A stretch of DNA of 64,000 bases from Candidatus Paracaedibacter acanthamoebae. GTDB taxonomy: Bacteria > Pseudomonadota > Alphaproteobacteria > Paracaedibacterales > Paracaedibacteraceae. This document shows positions 1 to 10,337 of this stretch, piece after piece. The stretch lies in NCBI RefSeq assembly GCF_000742835.1, contig NZ_CP008941.1, forward strand, positions 1 to 64,000, given 5' to 3'. How positions within the stretch are numbered: position 1 is the first letter of the stretch; each line of letters opens with the position of its first letter. The notes under the pieces are model-generated. The model was not told where the DNA came from. It saw only the letters and a program-made list of their open reading frames with translations, and searched no databases. The position numbers and the translations under genes were made by a program.

Positions 1-1395
1 GTGGGAGTCGCGCAGCAATCTCTGTCGCAACATGCAGATCATGGCAATTTTGTCCATGAATGGACTTCAGTTTGTCAACGGTTGCAGGCTGATCTGGGTG
101 AGGCTACCTTTCGCAGTTGGATCGTTCCTCTTGTCATTACTAATTTTGGTGGTGGTTTAGTGCAGATTGCGGCTCCGACGCGCTTTATACGCGATTGGGT
201 GGCGAGTAACTTCCTTGAGCGTATTCGTAATTATTGGCAAGACTTGAACCCAACCATTGATACAATTGACTTGATTGTGCGTCAAGCCTCGGCTGTGGTT
301 AGTTTTGATGTGCCACAGGCATCTGTTGCAGCGGTGAGTGAAGAAACTGAGACTGAAATTGAAGGAAGCTTTATCAGTTCTACCTTGGATCCTCGCTTCA
401 CGTTTGATAATTTTGTGGTCGGAAAGCCAAATGAGCTTGCTTATGCGGCAGCCCTGCGGGTGGCGGAGTCGACCACAGTTCAGTTTAATCCCTTGTTTCT
501 GTATGGGGGCGTTGGCCTTGGTAAAACTCACTTGATGCATGCCATTGCTTGGCATATTAAGCGATGCCATCCTGAACGCCGCGTTATTTATCTTTCAGCA
601 GAAAAATTTATGTATCAGTTTATCCGAGCTTTGCGCTACAAAGATACCGTGGCTTTTAAAGAACAGTTCCGGTCCGTTGATGTTCTAATGATCGATGATG
701 TGCAATTCATCAGTGGTAAAGATACCACCCAAGAAGAATTTTTTCACACCTTTAATGCCCTAGTTGACCGTAATCATCAGGTTATCGTTTCAGCGGATAA
801 GTCGCCCTCTGACCTTCAAGGAATGGAAGAGCGTCTAAAGTCTCGATTAGGCTGGGGACTAGTTGCTGATATTCATCCCACCACCTATGAGTTACGTCTG
901 GGGATTTTGCAATCGAAGGCTGAAACCCTTAATACACAAGTTCCTAAAAATGTGTTAGAGTTTTTGGCCTTTAAGATTGCGTCTAATGTTCGTGAGCTTG
1001 AAGGGGCTTTGAACCGTATCATTGCGCATTCGACCTTAGTGGGACGTGAGATTAATTTGGAAATGACCCAAGATGTATTGCGCGATTTGCTGAAAGCTAA
1101 TGATCGCCGCGTTACTATCGAGGATATTCAAAAACGCGTGGCTGAGTATTACAGTATTAAAATTTCCGATATGCAGTCCTCAAGACGATCCCAAAATGTG
1201 GCCCGTCCGCGACAGGTGGCGATGTATTTATCAAAAATTCTTACCTCCCGTTCCTTGCCTGATATTGGTCGTAAATTTGGTGGGCGGGATCATACAACTG
1301 TGCTACATGCCGTGCGTAAAGTTGAAGAGTTAATAGCAAGTGATCGAGAGTTTTCAGAAGATTTATCGATTTTAAGACGAACATTGGAGGTCTGA
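1..1395 (+). CDS. dnaA: Chromosomal replication initiator protein DnaA
   Basis: DnaA is the AAA+ ATPase that binds DnaA boxes, melts the origin and loads the helicase. The 464-residue product has the four-domain layout: an N-terminal interaction domain, a linker near residues 90-130, an AAA+ core and a C-terminal DNA-binding domain. Walker A (GGVGLGKT) is at residues 169-176 and Walker B (IDD) at about 231-233. RELEGALNRI opens the sensor II region, and GGRDHTTVLHA near the C terminus is the DnaA-box recognition helix. The GTG start is the first base of the window, which suggests the replicon was numbered from dnaA; upstream sequence is not visible. dnaN follows after 5 bases, and its ribosome binding site GGAGG (1386-1390) lies inside the dnaA 3' end. 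Confidence 0.97.
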   Translation: MGVAQQSLSQHADHGNFVHEWTSVCQRLQADLGEATFRSWIVPLVITNFGGGLVQIAAPTRFIRDWVASNFLERIRNYWQDLNPTIDTIDLIVRQASAVVSFDVPQASVAAVSEETETEIEGSFISSTLDPRFTFDNFVVGKPNELAYAAALRVAESTTVQFNPLFLYGGVGLGKTHLMHAIAWHIKRCHPERRVIYLSAEKFMYQFIRALRYKDTVAFKEQFRSVDVLMIDDVQFISGKDTTQEEFFHTFNALVDRNHQVIVSADKSPSDLQGMEERLKSRLGWGLVADIHPTTYELRLGILQSKAETLNTQVPKNVLEFLAFKIASNVRELEGALNRIIAHSTLVGREINLEMTQDVLRDLLKANDRRVTIEDIQKRVAEYYSIKISDMQSSRRSQNVARPRQVAMYLSKILTSRSLPDIGRKFGGRDHTTVLHAVRKVEELIASDREFSEDLSILRRTLEV

Positions 1396-1400
1396 TAGTT

Positions 1401-2528
1401 ATGAAGTTTGCAGTAGAACGGGGAGAATTCCTAAAAGCATTAACTCACGGTGGCAGCGTTGTAGAAAAGCGGACAACTGTGCCGATTTTGAGCCATGTCT
1501 TGATTCACGCTGAGGATGGACAGCTCAATTTGACAACGACGGACATGGATTTGGCCTTGGTTGAAACCATTCCAGCAGTTGTGGAAAAGCCAGGAGCAAT
1601 TACAGTCTCAGCCCATATGGTATTAGAAATTGTCCGTAAGCTTCCAGAAGGGGTGCAAATTGAGGCAACTCTTAACCCAGAAAATGACCAGATAGCCCTA
1701 AAGGCTGGGAAATCACGTTTTAATATTTCCACTTTGCCTGCCGAGCAATTCCCAAAACTGACTCAGAATGATCTTCCGTTTAGCTTTAAACTCACGGCAG
1801 AAAAGTTGCGTTATTTGATTGATCGATCTCGCTTTGCGATGTCGACCGAAGAAACCCGCTATTTCTTAAATGGAATTTATTTCCATGCGCATGAAGTCAA
1901 TGGACAAAAAGTATTGCGGTCGGTAGCCACAGATGCGCATCGTTTAGCGTGTATTGAAGTTGATATTCCAGATGGAGCCGAGGCAATTCCTGGAATTATC
2001 ATCGGTCGTAAAACCATTACGGAAATTCGTAAGTTGATCAATGATGAAAATGCTGAGACAGAAATTACGATCAGTTTGTCCCCGCAACGGGTGGAATTCA
2101 AGTTGCCTCAAGCAATTTTAAGTTCTCGTTTGGTTGATGGGACTTATCCGGATTATGAGCAAGCCATTCCTGTCGGGAATGATAAGCCGATTATTGTTGA
2201 TGCCAAAGACTTTGCCAAGGCTGTTGACCGTGTGGCCACGGTGACGACGGATAAATTACCGGTAATTAAAATTTCTGTAGCGAAGAATAAGTTGACCTTG
2301 GTGGCAGCAAGCAGTGAGTTGGGAGATGCTACTGAAGAAATGGAAGTTGATTTTCCTTTTGATCAATCCATTGAGATTGGCTTCAATGCCAATTATTTGG
2401 TAGATATTACCTCTCAGATTGGGGACGAGGCGGCTGAGATCTTGCTGTCTGATGGCTCAGCACCTGCAATTATTAAAGGAATCAATGATAAAGAGGCATT
2501 ATTTGTTTTAATGCCAATGCGTGTCTAG
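1401..2528 (+). CDS. dnaN: DNA polymerase III beta sliding clamp
   Basis: This gene encodes the ring-shaped processivity clamp that tethers DNA polymerase III and many repair proteins to DNA. At 375 residues it has the usual length for three repeated clamp domains. The start (MKFAVERGEF) and the end (ALFVLMPMRV) match family ends; the C-terminal MPMR segment is typical of bacterial clamps. It lies immediately after dnaA, the common bacterial order, and shares a transcription unit with it. The next gene, ygfZ, starts 10 bases after the dnaN stop with its ribosome binding site overlapping the stop region. recF, often the next gene in other bacteria, is absent here. Confidence 0.96.
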   Translation: MKFAVERGEFLKALTHGGSVVEKRTTVPILSHVLIHAEDGQLNLTTTDMDLALVETIPAVVEKPGAITVSAHMVLEIVRKLPEGVQIEATLNPENDQIALKAGKSRFNISTLPAEQFPKLTQNDLPFSFKLTAEKLRYLIDRSRFAMSTEETRYFLNGIYFHAHEVNGQKVLRSVATDAHRLACIEVDIPDGAEAIPGIIIGRKTITEIRKLINDENAETEITISLSPQRVEFKLPQAILSSRLVDGTYPDYEQAIPVGNDKPIIVDAKDFAKAVDRVATVTTDKLPVIKISVAKNKLTLVAASSELGDATEEMEVDFPFDQSIEIGFNANYLVDITSQIGDEAAEILLSDGSAPAIIKGINDKEALFVLMPMRV

Positions 2529-2538
2529 GAGAGAGCCT

Positions 2539-3429
2539 ATGGCTATATCTGGTTGCATCCTGACTCATCGGGCACTGATCCGGGTAGGCGGCGCGGATAA
2601 ACTAGCCTTTCTACAAGGATTAGTCTCGAATGATATGGGAAAGCTCAACACTGAGTCTTCCCTTTTTACTTTACTGTTGTCTCCCCAAGGGCGGGTTCAG
2701 TTTGATTTAATCGTGCATCAGGTGAGTGATAATTGGTTTTTAGAGGTTGATGCCGATCAGGCTGCAGCGTTGATTAAACGACTGACACTTTTTAAGTTAC
2801 GCTCTGATGTGGCTCTTGAGTTGGTTCAAGACCGATCTATTTTGTCAATTTGGGGTCCGCAGGTTGCTAGCGCCTTGGAATTGGCAGCAGAGCCAGGTGC
2901 TACCCGCACAACATCTCAGTGGACGGCTATTCTTGATCCTCGCCTTATAGAACTAGGGGCTCGCCTTGTTATTGAGAACGGTGCCCTTGAAACAGTTCGG
3001 CATTATTTAGGCCTGAGCTTGGTCGATATGGCTTCGTATAAGAGACATCGGTATGCGTTAGGGGTCCCTGAAGGGGCAACTGAGCTTGAATTTGACCGAG
3101 CGATTCCCTTGGAATGGGGGATGGATGAACTAAATGCGATTGATTGGGCCAAGGGCTGTTATATGGGGCAGGAACTAACAGCACGTACCCGTTATCGGGG
3201 GCTTGTGCGTAAGCGGATTTTCCCCGTCTATACAGAAGCAATGGTTCTATCACAGCCTATCCTCTGTGAAGGTAAAGATGTCGGGCATTGGATTGCCAAA
3301 GAAGAAGAGGTAGGACTTGCGATGATTCGACTTTCTGGTGTACACAAGGAATTAGAATGCGACGGCCAGGCCGTCACGTTAGGACGGCCCCATTGGATGA
3401 AACTACCGGACATTAATGACGAAACTTAA
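2539..3429 (+). CDS. ygfZ: Folate-binding YgfZ/IbaG-type Fe-S cluster repair protein
   Basis: YgfZ proteins are tetrahydrofolate-binding relatives of the glycine-cleavage T protein that support maturation of certain Fe-S enzymes. The 296-residue product carries the family signature KGCYMGQELTAR at about residues 205-216, including the conserved cysteine. The start at 2539 is preferred over an in-frame GTG at 2521 because AGGAGAG at 2527-2533 is a well-spaced ribosome binding site for ATG 2539. The stop overlaps the dnaG start by 14 bases, so the two are probably translationally coupled. Its place between dnaN and dnaG is unusual for this household gene. Confidence 0.9.
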   Translation: MAISGCILTHRALIRVGGADKLAFLQGLVSNDMGKLNTESSLFTLLLSPQGRVQFDLIVHQVSDNWFLEVDADQAAALIKRLTLFKLRSDVALELVQDRSILSIWGPQVASALELAAEPGATRTTSQWTAILDPRLIELGARLVIENGALETVRHYLGLSLVDMASYKRHRYALGVPEGATELEFDRAIPLEWGMDELNAIDWAKGCYMGQELTARTRYRGLVRKRIFPVYTEAMVLSQPILCEGKDVGHWIAKEEEVGLAMIRLSGVHKELECDGQAVTLGRPHWMKLPDINDET

Positions 3430-5200
3430 AGATCACTTAGATGCTATTCGTGACAGGCTGCCTTTATCGGTGGTGATCGCGCCCTATGTAGCCTTGAAAA
3501 AGCGAGGTCGTTCGCTCACAGGTCTATGTCCTTTTCATAATGAAAAGGGGGCTTCCTTTAGTGTTGCCGATGACAAGGGGTTTTACCATTGTTTTGGATG
3601 CGGAGCCCATGGCGATCATTTTTCGTTTATTGTTGAAAAGCTTCATATGCCATTTATGGATGCAGTTGAGCATCTGAGTAAGCAAGCTGGGTTAACGATG
3701 CCCAAATTCGACAAGCAGGGAGAAGAAAATTCCAGTTCCCAATCAACCGATAGTAAATCGGTCCTTTATGACATTAATGAAATTGCTTGCCAATATTTTG
3801 AAGCACAGCTGCGGGCGCCAGAGCATCAACAAATTCGTGACTATTTGAAAAAACGGGGGATGTCGGGCGCGCTTGCTAAGCAATTCCGGGTGGGTTTTGC
3901 GCCGGCCCGAGGCCTAGCGGCTGTGCTGCATCAACGAGGCTTTAAGATGGTCGATTGTATTGCTTCTGGATTGTTGATTGATCCAGAGGGGCAACGTCAA
4001 CCTTATGAGAGATTCCGGGATCGGGTTATGTTCCCTATTCAAGATAGTCGGGGGCGCGTGATCGCCTTTGGGGGACGAATTACGGATGCGGGAGAACCTA
4101 AGTATCTTAATTCTCCCGAAACACCTTTATTCCATAAGGGGCGTCAACTTTACGCCCATAATCAGTCCATCTCAACCGTTCGTGCAGGCCAAGCCTTTAT
4201 CGTGGTTGAAGGGTACATGGATGTGATTGCTTTGCATCAAGTGGGCTTAACAGTTGCCGTAGCGCCGTTGGGCACAGCTTTGACAGCAGAGCAAATAGCC
4301 TTAATGTGGCGCAGTTGTCCTAAGCCCGTTCTTTGTTTTGATGGGGATAACGCCGGTCGGCGCGCGGCACACCGCGCAGCCCAGCTCGTCTTGGAGATTT
4401 TAAAACCCGGATATACGGTTGAGTTTTGTTTTTTGCCAGAAGGGGAAGATCCGGATTCTTTTGTCAAAAAGCATACGGTGGCGGCTTTGCGTGAAATTTT
4501 GAACTATCCAATTGGATTAACGGATGTATTGTGGCAAGTTTTTATGGAAGGTCGGACAATAAATCGGCCTGAAGATAAAGCTAAGGCCCGTCAGGACTTA
4601 TTACAGTTGTCTTACCGAATTCAAGATCCAGAGGTGCGGCACTTTTATCAACAAGATTTGAATCAAAAACTACAGAAGCTATTAATGCAAAAACCAAAAG
4701 AAACAGCAAAAGATCAAAAAAACCTTATTCATCAAGGGGTTAGACCAGGTGAAGCAAAAAAAAATCTCGATGGGCATAAAATTTTATTGGCAACTTTGAT
4801 AAATCATCCCACATTAGTATCAGAAATGGCCGAACAACTAATGTCTCTCAAGATTGATAATGAATTTATTGATTCTTTGCGAAATTTTTTGTTAGACTTT
4901 TTCTCTGCGGATCACCATACATATAATGACAACTTATTATCGGTCGTGCGTGAAAAAGGTTTTGGCAGTTTTATTGATCAAGCAATGACGCAAGATCTTT
5001 ACATAAAGGCTAGATTTGCGCACACTAGTTCAGAATTGGATCAAGCACGTTCAGGATGGTTGGAAGTGTGGCATTTTCTGGAAAGAAATAGCCAGCTAAA
5101 AGACACAGCAGATCAAGTATCACTTGAATTGAAAACTGATTTAAATCAACGTTCTTGGCAGAGCTTGCTGTCCGTTAAACGGCAGCAATCTCAGTTATAG
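3416..5200 (+). CDS. dnaG: DNA primase DnaG
   Basis: DnaG makes the RNA primers for leading- and lagging-strand replication. Of 594 residues, the N-terminal CHC2 zinc-binding domain is visible as CPFH at 38-41 and HCFGC at 58-62. The TOPRIM catalytic core follows, with VVEGYMD at about 263-269 (Glu265) and FDGDNAGRR from about 308 (Asp309, Asp311). The C-terminal third is the less conserved helicase-interaction region; it is Lys/Gln-rich near residues 420-455. The ATG lies inside the ygfZ 3' end. rpoD begins 23 bases after the stop, reproducing the primase-sigma70 pairing seen in many bacteria. Confidence 0.96.
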   Translation: MTKLKDHLDAIRDRLPLSVVIAPYVALKKRGRSLTGLCPFHNEKGASFSVADDKGFYHCFGCGAHGDHFSFIVEKLHMPFMDAVEHLSKQAGLTMPKFDKQGEENSSSQSTDSKSVLYDINEIACQYFEAQLRAPEHQQIRDYLKKRGMSGALAKQFRVGFAPARGLAAVLHQRGFKMVDCIASGLLIDPEGQRQPYERFRDRVMFPIQDSRGRVIAFGGRITDAGEPKYLNSPETPLFHKGRQLYAHNQSISTVRAGQAFIVVEGYMDVIALHQVGLTVAVAPLGTALTAEQIALMWRSCPKPVLCFDGDNAGRRAAHRAAQLVLEILKPGYTVEFCFLPEGEDPDSFVKKHTVAALREILNYPIGLTDVLWQVFMEGRTINRPEDKAKARQDLLQLSYRIQDPEVRHFYQQDLNQKLQKLLMQKPKETAKDQKNLIHQGVRPGEAKKNLDGHKILLATLINHPTLVSEMAEQLMSLKIDNEFIDSLRNFLLDFFSADHHTYNDNLLSVVREKGFGSFIDQAMTQDLYIKARFAHTSSELDQARSGWLEVWHFLERNSQLKDTADQVSLELKTDLNQRSWQSLLSVKRQQSQL

Positions 5201-5223
5201 TTTATTACAACGGGGTAACACGA

Positions 5224-7155
5224 ATGGCAAGCAAAACCACTCAACATAATGAAATTTCCGATACGCTTGATGAAATCCCTTTAATTGAGTTAAGCAAATC
5301 TAACCCGGCATTGAAACGTCTTCTCAGTCGGGGCAAGACGCGCGGCTATATTACATATGACGAGTTAAACGACGCTTTGCCCCAAGACCAGCTGTCATCT
5401 GATCAAATTGATGAATCCATGAGCATGATTTCTGAAATGGGAATCAGTATTGTGGATGGCGATGATGTGGAAGAAGGGGCACTCGACTCACAATTTAAGC
5501 GCAGTGATTACGAAGATTTTGAAGAAGAATCCGAAGAAGAAGACACGCTGTCGGGGCGCACTGACGATCCCGTTCGGATGTACTTGCGGGAAATGGGGAA
5601 CGTTGAACTTTTGTCCCGTGAAGGTGAAATTGCTATTGCCAAAAGAATTGAATCAGGGAAAGAAATGCTATTGGGGGGCATGTGTGAAAGTCCCTTGACT
5701 GCTCGGACCCTGGACCAATGGCGCGAAGACCTCCAAGCCGGTAAAATGTTGCTGCGGGAAATTATTTCAATTGATACCAGTGGGGGCTTTGATGAAGAAG
5801 AAGGCTTAGCTGATCTTGAGGAAGATGAGAGCGACATCGAGGTGAGCGCTAGCAGCGGGGAGGCTGGTGAATCCAGTGAAGCGGCCCCTCAAGCTCAACC
5901 CTTGTCGGCGTTTGAACAAGCGATGTTGCCAAAGGTTATTACACTCCTTGAAAGCTATACGGAAACCTATTCACAGTTCTGGGACCATCACCAAGCTTTG
6001 ATTTCCAAAGGACAAAGCGGTGAAAATATTGCCGGCAATGAAACCTATAAAAACCTAAAGATTTCTTTGATTGGAATTATGGATGAATTAAAGCTTAATC
6101 CCAATAGCGTTGAGCGTCTCCTCGATATCCATAATCAAATGAACCGGCGGGTAGCTAATTTAGAACGTAATTTGATGGCAGCTGCCGATACCTGTGGTAT
6201 TAAGCGTGAAAAATTCTTTAAGTTTTTAACCGATGCTAATTTTGATCAAGAGTGGGCTGACAACCTTAAATCTCAAAGCGGTAAAGGCTGGGATAAATTT
6301 ATTGAAAAGCATGCTCAGGATATCGATCATTTGGTGGCAACTGTTCAAGAAATTCAAGAAGATACAAGCTTAAGCTTTTCTGAATTCCGCCGTGTTGTTA
6401 CAGTGGTTCAACGCGGTGAGCGGGAATCCTCGCGGGCGAAAAAAGAAATGATTGAAGCAAACCTGCGTTTAGTTATTTCGATTGCCAAAAAGTATACCAA
6501 CCGGGGATTACAATTCTTGGATCTAATTCAAGAAGGGAATATCGGTTTGATGAAGGCGGTCGATAAGTTTGAATATCGTCGTGGGTATAAGTTTTCAACT
6601 TATGCAACATGGTGGATTCGTCAAGCTATTACGCGGTCTATCGCGGATCAGGCGCGTACGATTCGTATTCCGGTGCATATGATTGAAACCATTAACAAAA
6701 TGGTACGGACGTCTCGTCAAATGATGCATGAAATTGGTCGAGAACCGACCCCAGAGGAGTTGTCAGAAAAGCTAGCTATGCCATTGGAGAAGGTTCGCAA
6801 GGTCATGAAAATTGCTAAGGAACCCATCAGCCTTGAGACACCAATTGGTGACGAGGAAGATAGCCATCTTGGTGATTTTATTGAAGATAAGAATGCTATT
6901 CTGCCAGTGGAGTCCGCTGTTCAAAGCAACCTGCGCGAAACCACAACCCGTATTTTGGCAACCTTAACGCCAAGAGAAGAGCGCGTTCTGCGGATGCGTT
7001 TTGGAATTGGGATGAATACGGACCACACTCTCGAAGAGGTCGGTCAACAGTTTGCGGTAACACGCGAGCGTATTCGTCAGATTGAGGCCAAAGCATTGCG
7101 TAAGTTAAAGCATCCAAGTCGATCCCGCAAATTGCGCAGCTTCCTAGATACTTAA
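5224..7155 (+). CDS. rpoD: RNA polymerase primary sigma factor RpoD (sigma-70)
   Basis: This is the housekeeping sigma factor that directs RNA polymerase to most promoters. The 643-residue protein has an acidic N-terminal region 1.1, region 1.2 ([17 protein letters not shown]), a long non-conserved insert rich in Glu/Asp/Ser, and the hallmark region 2 ([34 protein letters not shown]). Regions 3 and 4 follow, ending in the helix-turn-helix ([20 protein letters not shown]) that reads the -35 box. The length is in the usual alphaproteobacterial range. It is the last gene of the dnaA-to-rpoD run and is followed directly by a strong intrinsic terminator. Confidence 0.97.
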   Translation: MASKTTQHNEISDTLDEIPLIELSKSNPALKRLLSRGKTRGYITYDELNDALPQDQLSSDQIDESMSMISEMGISIVDGDDVEEGALDSQFKRSDYEDFEEESEEEDTLSGRTDDPVRMYLREMGNVELLSREGEIAIAKRIESGKEMLLGGMCESPLTARTLDQWREDLQAGKMLLREIISIDTSGGFDEEEGLADLEEDESDIEVSASSGEAGESSEAAPQAQPLSAFEQAMLPKVITLLESYTETYSQFWDHHQALISKGQSGENIAGNETYKNLKISLIGIMDELKLNPNSVERLLDIHNQMNRRVANLERNLMAAADTCGIKREKFFKFLTDANFDQEWADNLKSQSGKGWDKFIEKHAQDIDHLVATVQEIQEDTSLSFSEFRRVVTVVQRGERESSRAKKEMIEANLRLVISIAKKYTNRGLQFLDLIQEGNIGLMKAVDKFEYRRGYKFSTYATWWIRQAITRSIADQARTIRIPVHMIETINKMVRTSRQMMHEIGREPTPEELSEKLAMPLEKVRKVMKIAKEPISLETPIGDEEDSHLGDFIEDKNAILPVESAVQSNLRETTTRILATLTPREERVLRMRFGIGMNTDHTLEEVGQQFAVTRERIRQIEAKALRKLKHPSRSRKLRSFLDT

Positions 7156-7170
7156 GATAGTTGAGCTTAT

Positions 7171-7199
7171 AAAAACCCGGTCTAAAAGCCGGGTTTTTT
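7171..7199 (+). terminator. Intrinsic terminator of the dnaA-rpoD run
   Basis: A GC-rich stem (AAAAACCCGG paired with CCGGGTTTTT, loop TCTAAAAG) ends in a run of T residues, 15 bases after the rpoD stop. This is a textbook rho-independent terminator. Confidence 0.9.
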
Positions 7200-7340
7200 C
7201 GTAACCGCCCTCTTTTGTACTCTGAGTATGCCAAAAAAATCTTTGGGATCCTCATGTGTCCTTATATACCCTGGAGCCGTCAGATTTTTTCCTGCCCCGA
7301 TCAAAAAATAGTTTATTCTGTAACAAGGCTCTTATTGAGC

Positions 7341-7849
7341 TTATGGCCTTATCGGTGACATCTTTCCTTTTTGTAAATGTTGTTGTCCATGGGGTTGTAC
7401 TGATCGAGTTTGGGATGGCAAGCTTGGTCCTTTATGGGCGGTGGCGGCTTGTTGCTGTTGTTGAGCGGGGTTTTTAAAAATTTCGGCCATCATTTGGTTA
7501 CGAGAGTGGAACAGTTGACGTGCTGGTAATCTCAACCATTTAGCCATAAAGGCTTTTTGGTGGGCCTCAGGCCAGCTTAGGAAGATTTTACAGGCTTGTT
7601 GCCAGTTATGAATCTTATCGGCATCCACATAAGTGACCATTCCTCCATAGTCAGCGGGTTGATAGGGAATGCCTGAATGCTTCCATTTTTTAGAATTGGT
7701 GATGGATGGATCCAAGGTTGAATCTTTGAAACCACTGGCTGCACTATGTCCCACGCCAAACATTGATTTTTTACCCGGCGCCGATTGCTCTATCCCCACG
7801 AGAAGAACGGATCGAATGTTTTTAGGGGATTGTTGGGGGGTAAGGTACC
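7341..7849 (-). pseudogene. C-terminal part of a secreted protein gene split by an insertion sequence
   Basis: This fragment reads on the minus strand from the edge of the insertion sequence (7850) to a TAA at 7341-7343. It supplies about 165 residues that join in frame to the N-terminal fragment at 9238-9990 when the insertion and one copy of its target duplication are removed; the junction then reads RYLT-PQQSPKNI. The tail is Gln-rich (a Q5 run, then several QP/GQ steps) and ends SPIRP. Its segment with ADYGGMV and FLSWPEAHQKAF is compact and looks like a folded domain, but I do not recognise the family. With no start of its own it is very unlikely to be expressed. Confidence 0.75.
7839..7849. 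repeat. Target-site duplication, left of first insertion sequence
   Basis: GGTAAGGTACC at 7839-7849 is repeated exactly at 9238-9248 on the other side of the element. Eleven bases match; one may be chance, since the second copy of the element has a 10-base duplication. Confidence 0.9.
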
Positions 7850-9237
7850 CAGGGCAATTGCATGAAAAAAACAGTATTAAAAAAGGTAATAATTTTGTAG
7901 AAAAAAGACAAAAGCCCCAAGAAAAAAGTTTAAAGTTTTGGATATCATAAGATTTATAGAGGAAGTTGAAGACCCTCGTGATTCCTGGAAAATCCAGCAT
8001 AATTTAAGCAGTATCCTTTTTACAACCTTATGCGCTGTCTTATCGGGGGCGCAGACATGGGATGATGTAGCGCTGTTCGGGCAAACAAAACAAGCATGGC
8101 TGTCAAAGTACATTTCTTTCGATAATGGAATCCCTTCTGCTTGGACTTTTAGAAGAATCTTTACACTGCTTCGCCCAGAATGCCTGGAGATCCTCTTAAG
8201 GACTCACGCAGATCAAATAATGGGAGCTCATAATGCTAACCATATAGCGATCGACGGGAAAACCTTGCGGTCGAGTAAGCGTAAGGATTTAAACTGTCTT
8301 CATTCCTTAAGCGCCTGGTGTCATGAGAAAGGTCTTGTATTGGCAGAAAAAGATGTAGACAAGAAATCCAACGAAATAACAGCAATTCCTTTATTATTGA
8401 ACACGCTAGACTTAAAAGGGGCAACCGTCAGTATTGACGCTGCTGGTTGCCAAAAAACGATAGCAAGCCAAATCCAAGAGCAAAAAGGTGATTATGTTTT
8501 AGCTTTAAAAAAGAATCATCCTAAATTATATCAAACCATTGAACAATATATAGCAGATCAAGGACCTTCTTGCGATACTAAACTCCATGATGGTTTTGAT
8601 GAAGGCCATGGACGATTGGTCCGACGACGCTACTTCGGTTATGATATTAGTCATCTTGAACAAGCAAAAGAGTGGTCAGGTTTAAAGAGCGTTATTGCTG
8701 TTGAAACAATCTTCTCGCACCCTAACAGTTCTACTCATGTTACGGCTCAATGGCGCTATTATCTTTCAAGTCATCCAGCCAACCATCAACAACTTCCTGA
8801 CTATATCCGCAATCATTGGAGTGTTGAAAATAAGCTTCACTGGGTTTTGGATGTGCATTTGAAAGAAGACGAGGATCGTAAAGCTGAACGCCAAAGTGCC
8901 AAGGCTTTTGCTATTCTTAAACGTATGAGCTTAAATATTATTCGGTCCAAGGATGGTCATACCAAGGGTAGTTTACGGGGAAAACTGAAAAAAGCTAGTT
9001 GGGATACTGCCTATTTGTTGAGTTTACTCGTGTAAAAACAAGGCCTTCTATTAAGTAAAGCGGGTGTAAGCTTTTTAGGCGGCGCTTATGGTACGTTAAG
9101 AGAGCCTAAAATACAAATTATAGACCTCCAATATTAATATTTAGAAATCATCATAGAATTTTTAGTAATAACAGAGATTATTTTTATCCTAACCAGAAAA
9201 CTGCCTAAGTTCCTAAACCTTTCATGCAATTGCCCTG
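7850..9237 (+). mobile_element. ISAs1-family insertion sequence, copy 1
   Basis: The element is 1388 bases long, bounded by perfect 18-base terminal inverted repeats: CAGGGCAATTGCATGAAA at 7850-7867 and its complement at 9220-9237. It carries a single transposase gene and is flanked by the duplication GGTAAGGTACC. A second copy lies inverted at 33681-35065, encoding an identical transposase. The three extra bases here are all in A runs upstream of the transposase, where this copy has six A and the other five. The element sits inside a secreted-protein gene. Confidence 0.95.
7938..9035 (+). CDS. ISAs1-family transposase
   Basis: This 365-residue protein is an ISAs1-family DDE transposase, also known from the H-repeat-associated proteins. 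Visible family features are the N-terminal domain (EEVEDPRDSWKIQHNLSSIL) and AIDGKTLRSS. The segment VSIDAAGCQKTIASQI holds a catalytic Asp, and the C-terminal stretch HWSVENKLHWVLDVHLKEDE holds the catalytic Glu. The apparent start is TTG, with an A-rich leader. The gene is intact and identical in protein sequence to the copy at 33883-34980, so the element was active recently. Confidence 0.95.
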   Translation: MDIIRFIEEVEDPRDSWKIQHNLSSILFTTLCAVLSGAQTWDDVALFGQTKQAWLSKYISFDNGIPSAWTFRRIFTLLRPECLEILLRTHADQIMGAHNANHIAIDGKTLRSSKRKDLNCLHSLSAWCHEKGLVLAEKDVDKKSNEITAIPLLLNTLDLKGATVSIDAAGCQKTIASQIQEQKGDYVLALKKNHPKLYQTIEQYIADQGPSCDTKLHDGFDEGHGRLVRRRYFGYDISHLEQAKEWSGLKSVIAVETIFSHPNSSTHVTAQWRYYLSSHPANHQQLPDYIRNHWSVENKLHWVLDVHLKEDEDRKAERQSAKAFAILKRMSLNIIRSKDGHTKGSLRGKLKKASWDTAYLLSLLV

Positions 9238-9990
9238 GGTAAGGTACCTGAGAACGTAGGGGGGGGTTGGGCCATTCCCAAAGGTTTGAGCATACATGTA
9301 AACGTGACCATGCTGAATCTTCTGAAGAGCTTTGTTATTTAAAGCGCCGCCATTCTCATTAATAAGGTATTGATTGTTGATGGCGGGATTACCATACCCT
9401 CCCAAGGGAATATCAATGCCCAGGTGTCGATGTTGCAATCCGTGAGTAAGGGCTTTAATAGATTTTACCCCTGATAGTTTATCTTCAACAATTTGCCCAT
9501 CTTTTTTAAGACTCGCCCCATGGGTAGCCGCGGTCCGATAGGTTATAATCGGTGTTCCGCCGGACAAGGACTTCACAACATCCTCGGCTGTAATGCCGGT
9601 GATATCGATGTTCCAGCGGCGACCGCGCATTAAGTAACTCACACTTTGAGTGGCGACATCATAATTGCCAGCATTGACAGGTTGTTTTTCCGGGATAAAA
9701 ACTGGAGGATTGAATAACATTAATAAATAAAGCCTTTTGACAAAATCTTGCTTGTCTTTGGATTGCTGCCATCCTGGGCTTTGCGGATTTCTTGAAGCTT
9801 CGGAATCAGGAAACATGGTTGCAAGCATAACCATAAGATCCGCCTCAAAACTTTGCTTGAGATCAACTTTAGGGTGCCATGCCAAAACGGGATCAAAGGC
9901 TATGGATGGTTTTTGAACTTGCGCTTGGCATACGGTGAAAGCCATTAAAGAACTAAAAATGCTTAAAAATTTCATGACCTTATCTTTCAT
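9205..9990 (-). pseudogene. N-terminal part of a secreted protein gene split by an insertion sequence
   Basis: The reading frame begins with a signal peptide (MKFLSIFSSLMAFTVCQAQV if started at the ATG at 9975, which has AAGG just upstream; another ATG lies at 9990). About 251 native residues follow before the frame enters the insertion sequence and picks up ten foreign residues (QGNCMKGLGT) and a stop. Joined to 7341-7849, the original protein would be about 416 residues. I recognise no family. RRWNIDITGITAEDV and HGLQHRHLGIDIPLGGYG look like conserved blocks. The truncated form could still be made and secreted. Confidence 0.7.
9238..9248. repeat. Target-site duplication, right of first insertion sequence
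   Basis: GGTAAGGTACC, identical to 7839-7849, directly abuts the right inverted repeat of the element. Confidence 0.9.
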
Positions 9991-10337
9991 TCACTCTATC
10001 TGTGAAGAAAAGGATAGAGGAAAAAGATGAAGAATGATTTAATTTCAAGGCTTAAAAAAATATAAAAAGTACCGACCCTTATTAGAATGAAAAGGCCGTC
10101 AATGAGAAGTGAGTTCTTGTATAGCTGGGAGACTAAAGTGAAATATAAAGGAAAGGTATTTTTAATGGTCGTTTTAGGAATCGGGGAACGTTTAGGTATC
10201 TTCAGAAAGTGAAATATCAATTCTGATATAGATAGAAGGAAAGGCTGTGTGTAAGTGATCTATATAGTTTATATTGAAAAGGGGCCCAAAATGGAAATCC
10301 ACTGTTGAGCCCCTGCAACAATTAGGCAAGCAATTTC
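9991..10337. other. Intergenic stretch with a terminator
   Basis: This AT-rich 347-base stretch separates two minus-strand genes. It should hold the promoter of the interrupted gene at its left end and holds the terminator of the repeat protein at 10277-10313. I see no convincing gene in it. Confidence 0.5.
10277..10313 (-). terminator. Terminator of the His/Lys/Met-rich protein gene
   Basis: On the minus strand GGGGC pairs with GCCCC, with a second internal pairing (TGGA/TCCA), and TTTT follows. It lies about 25 bases past the stop of the gene at 10338-10778. Confidence 0.7.

Noticed and set aside
157-570. Minus-strand 137-codon open frame inside dnaA
   Set aside because: It lies wholly opposite the conserved dnaA gene and has no recognisable product.
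7256-7477. Plus-strand 73-codon open frame after the rpoD terminator
   Set aside because: It overlaps the tail of the interrupted secreted gene on the other strand and lacks any recognisable feature.
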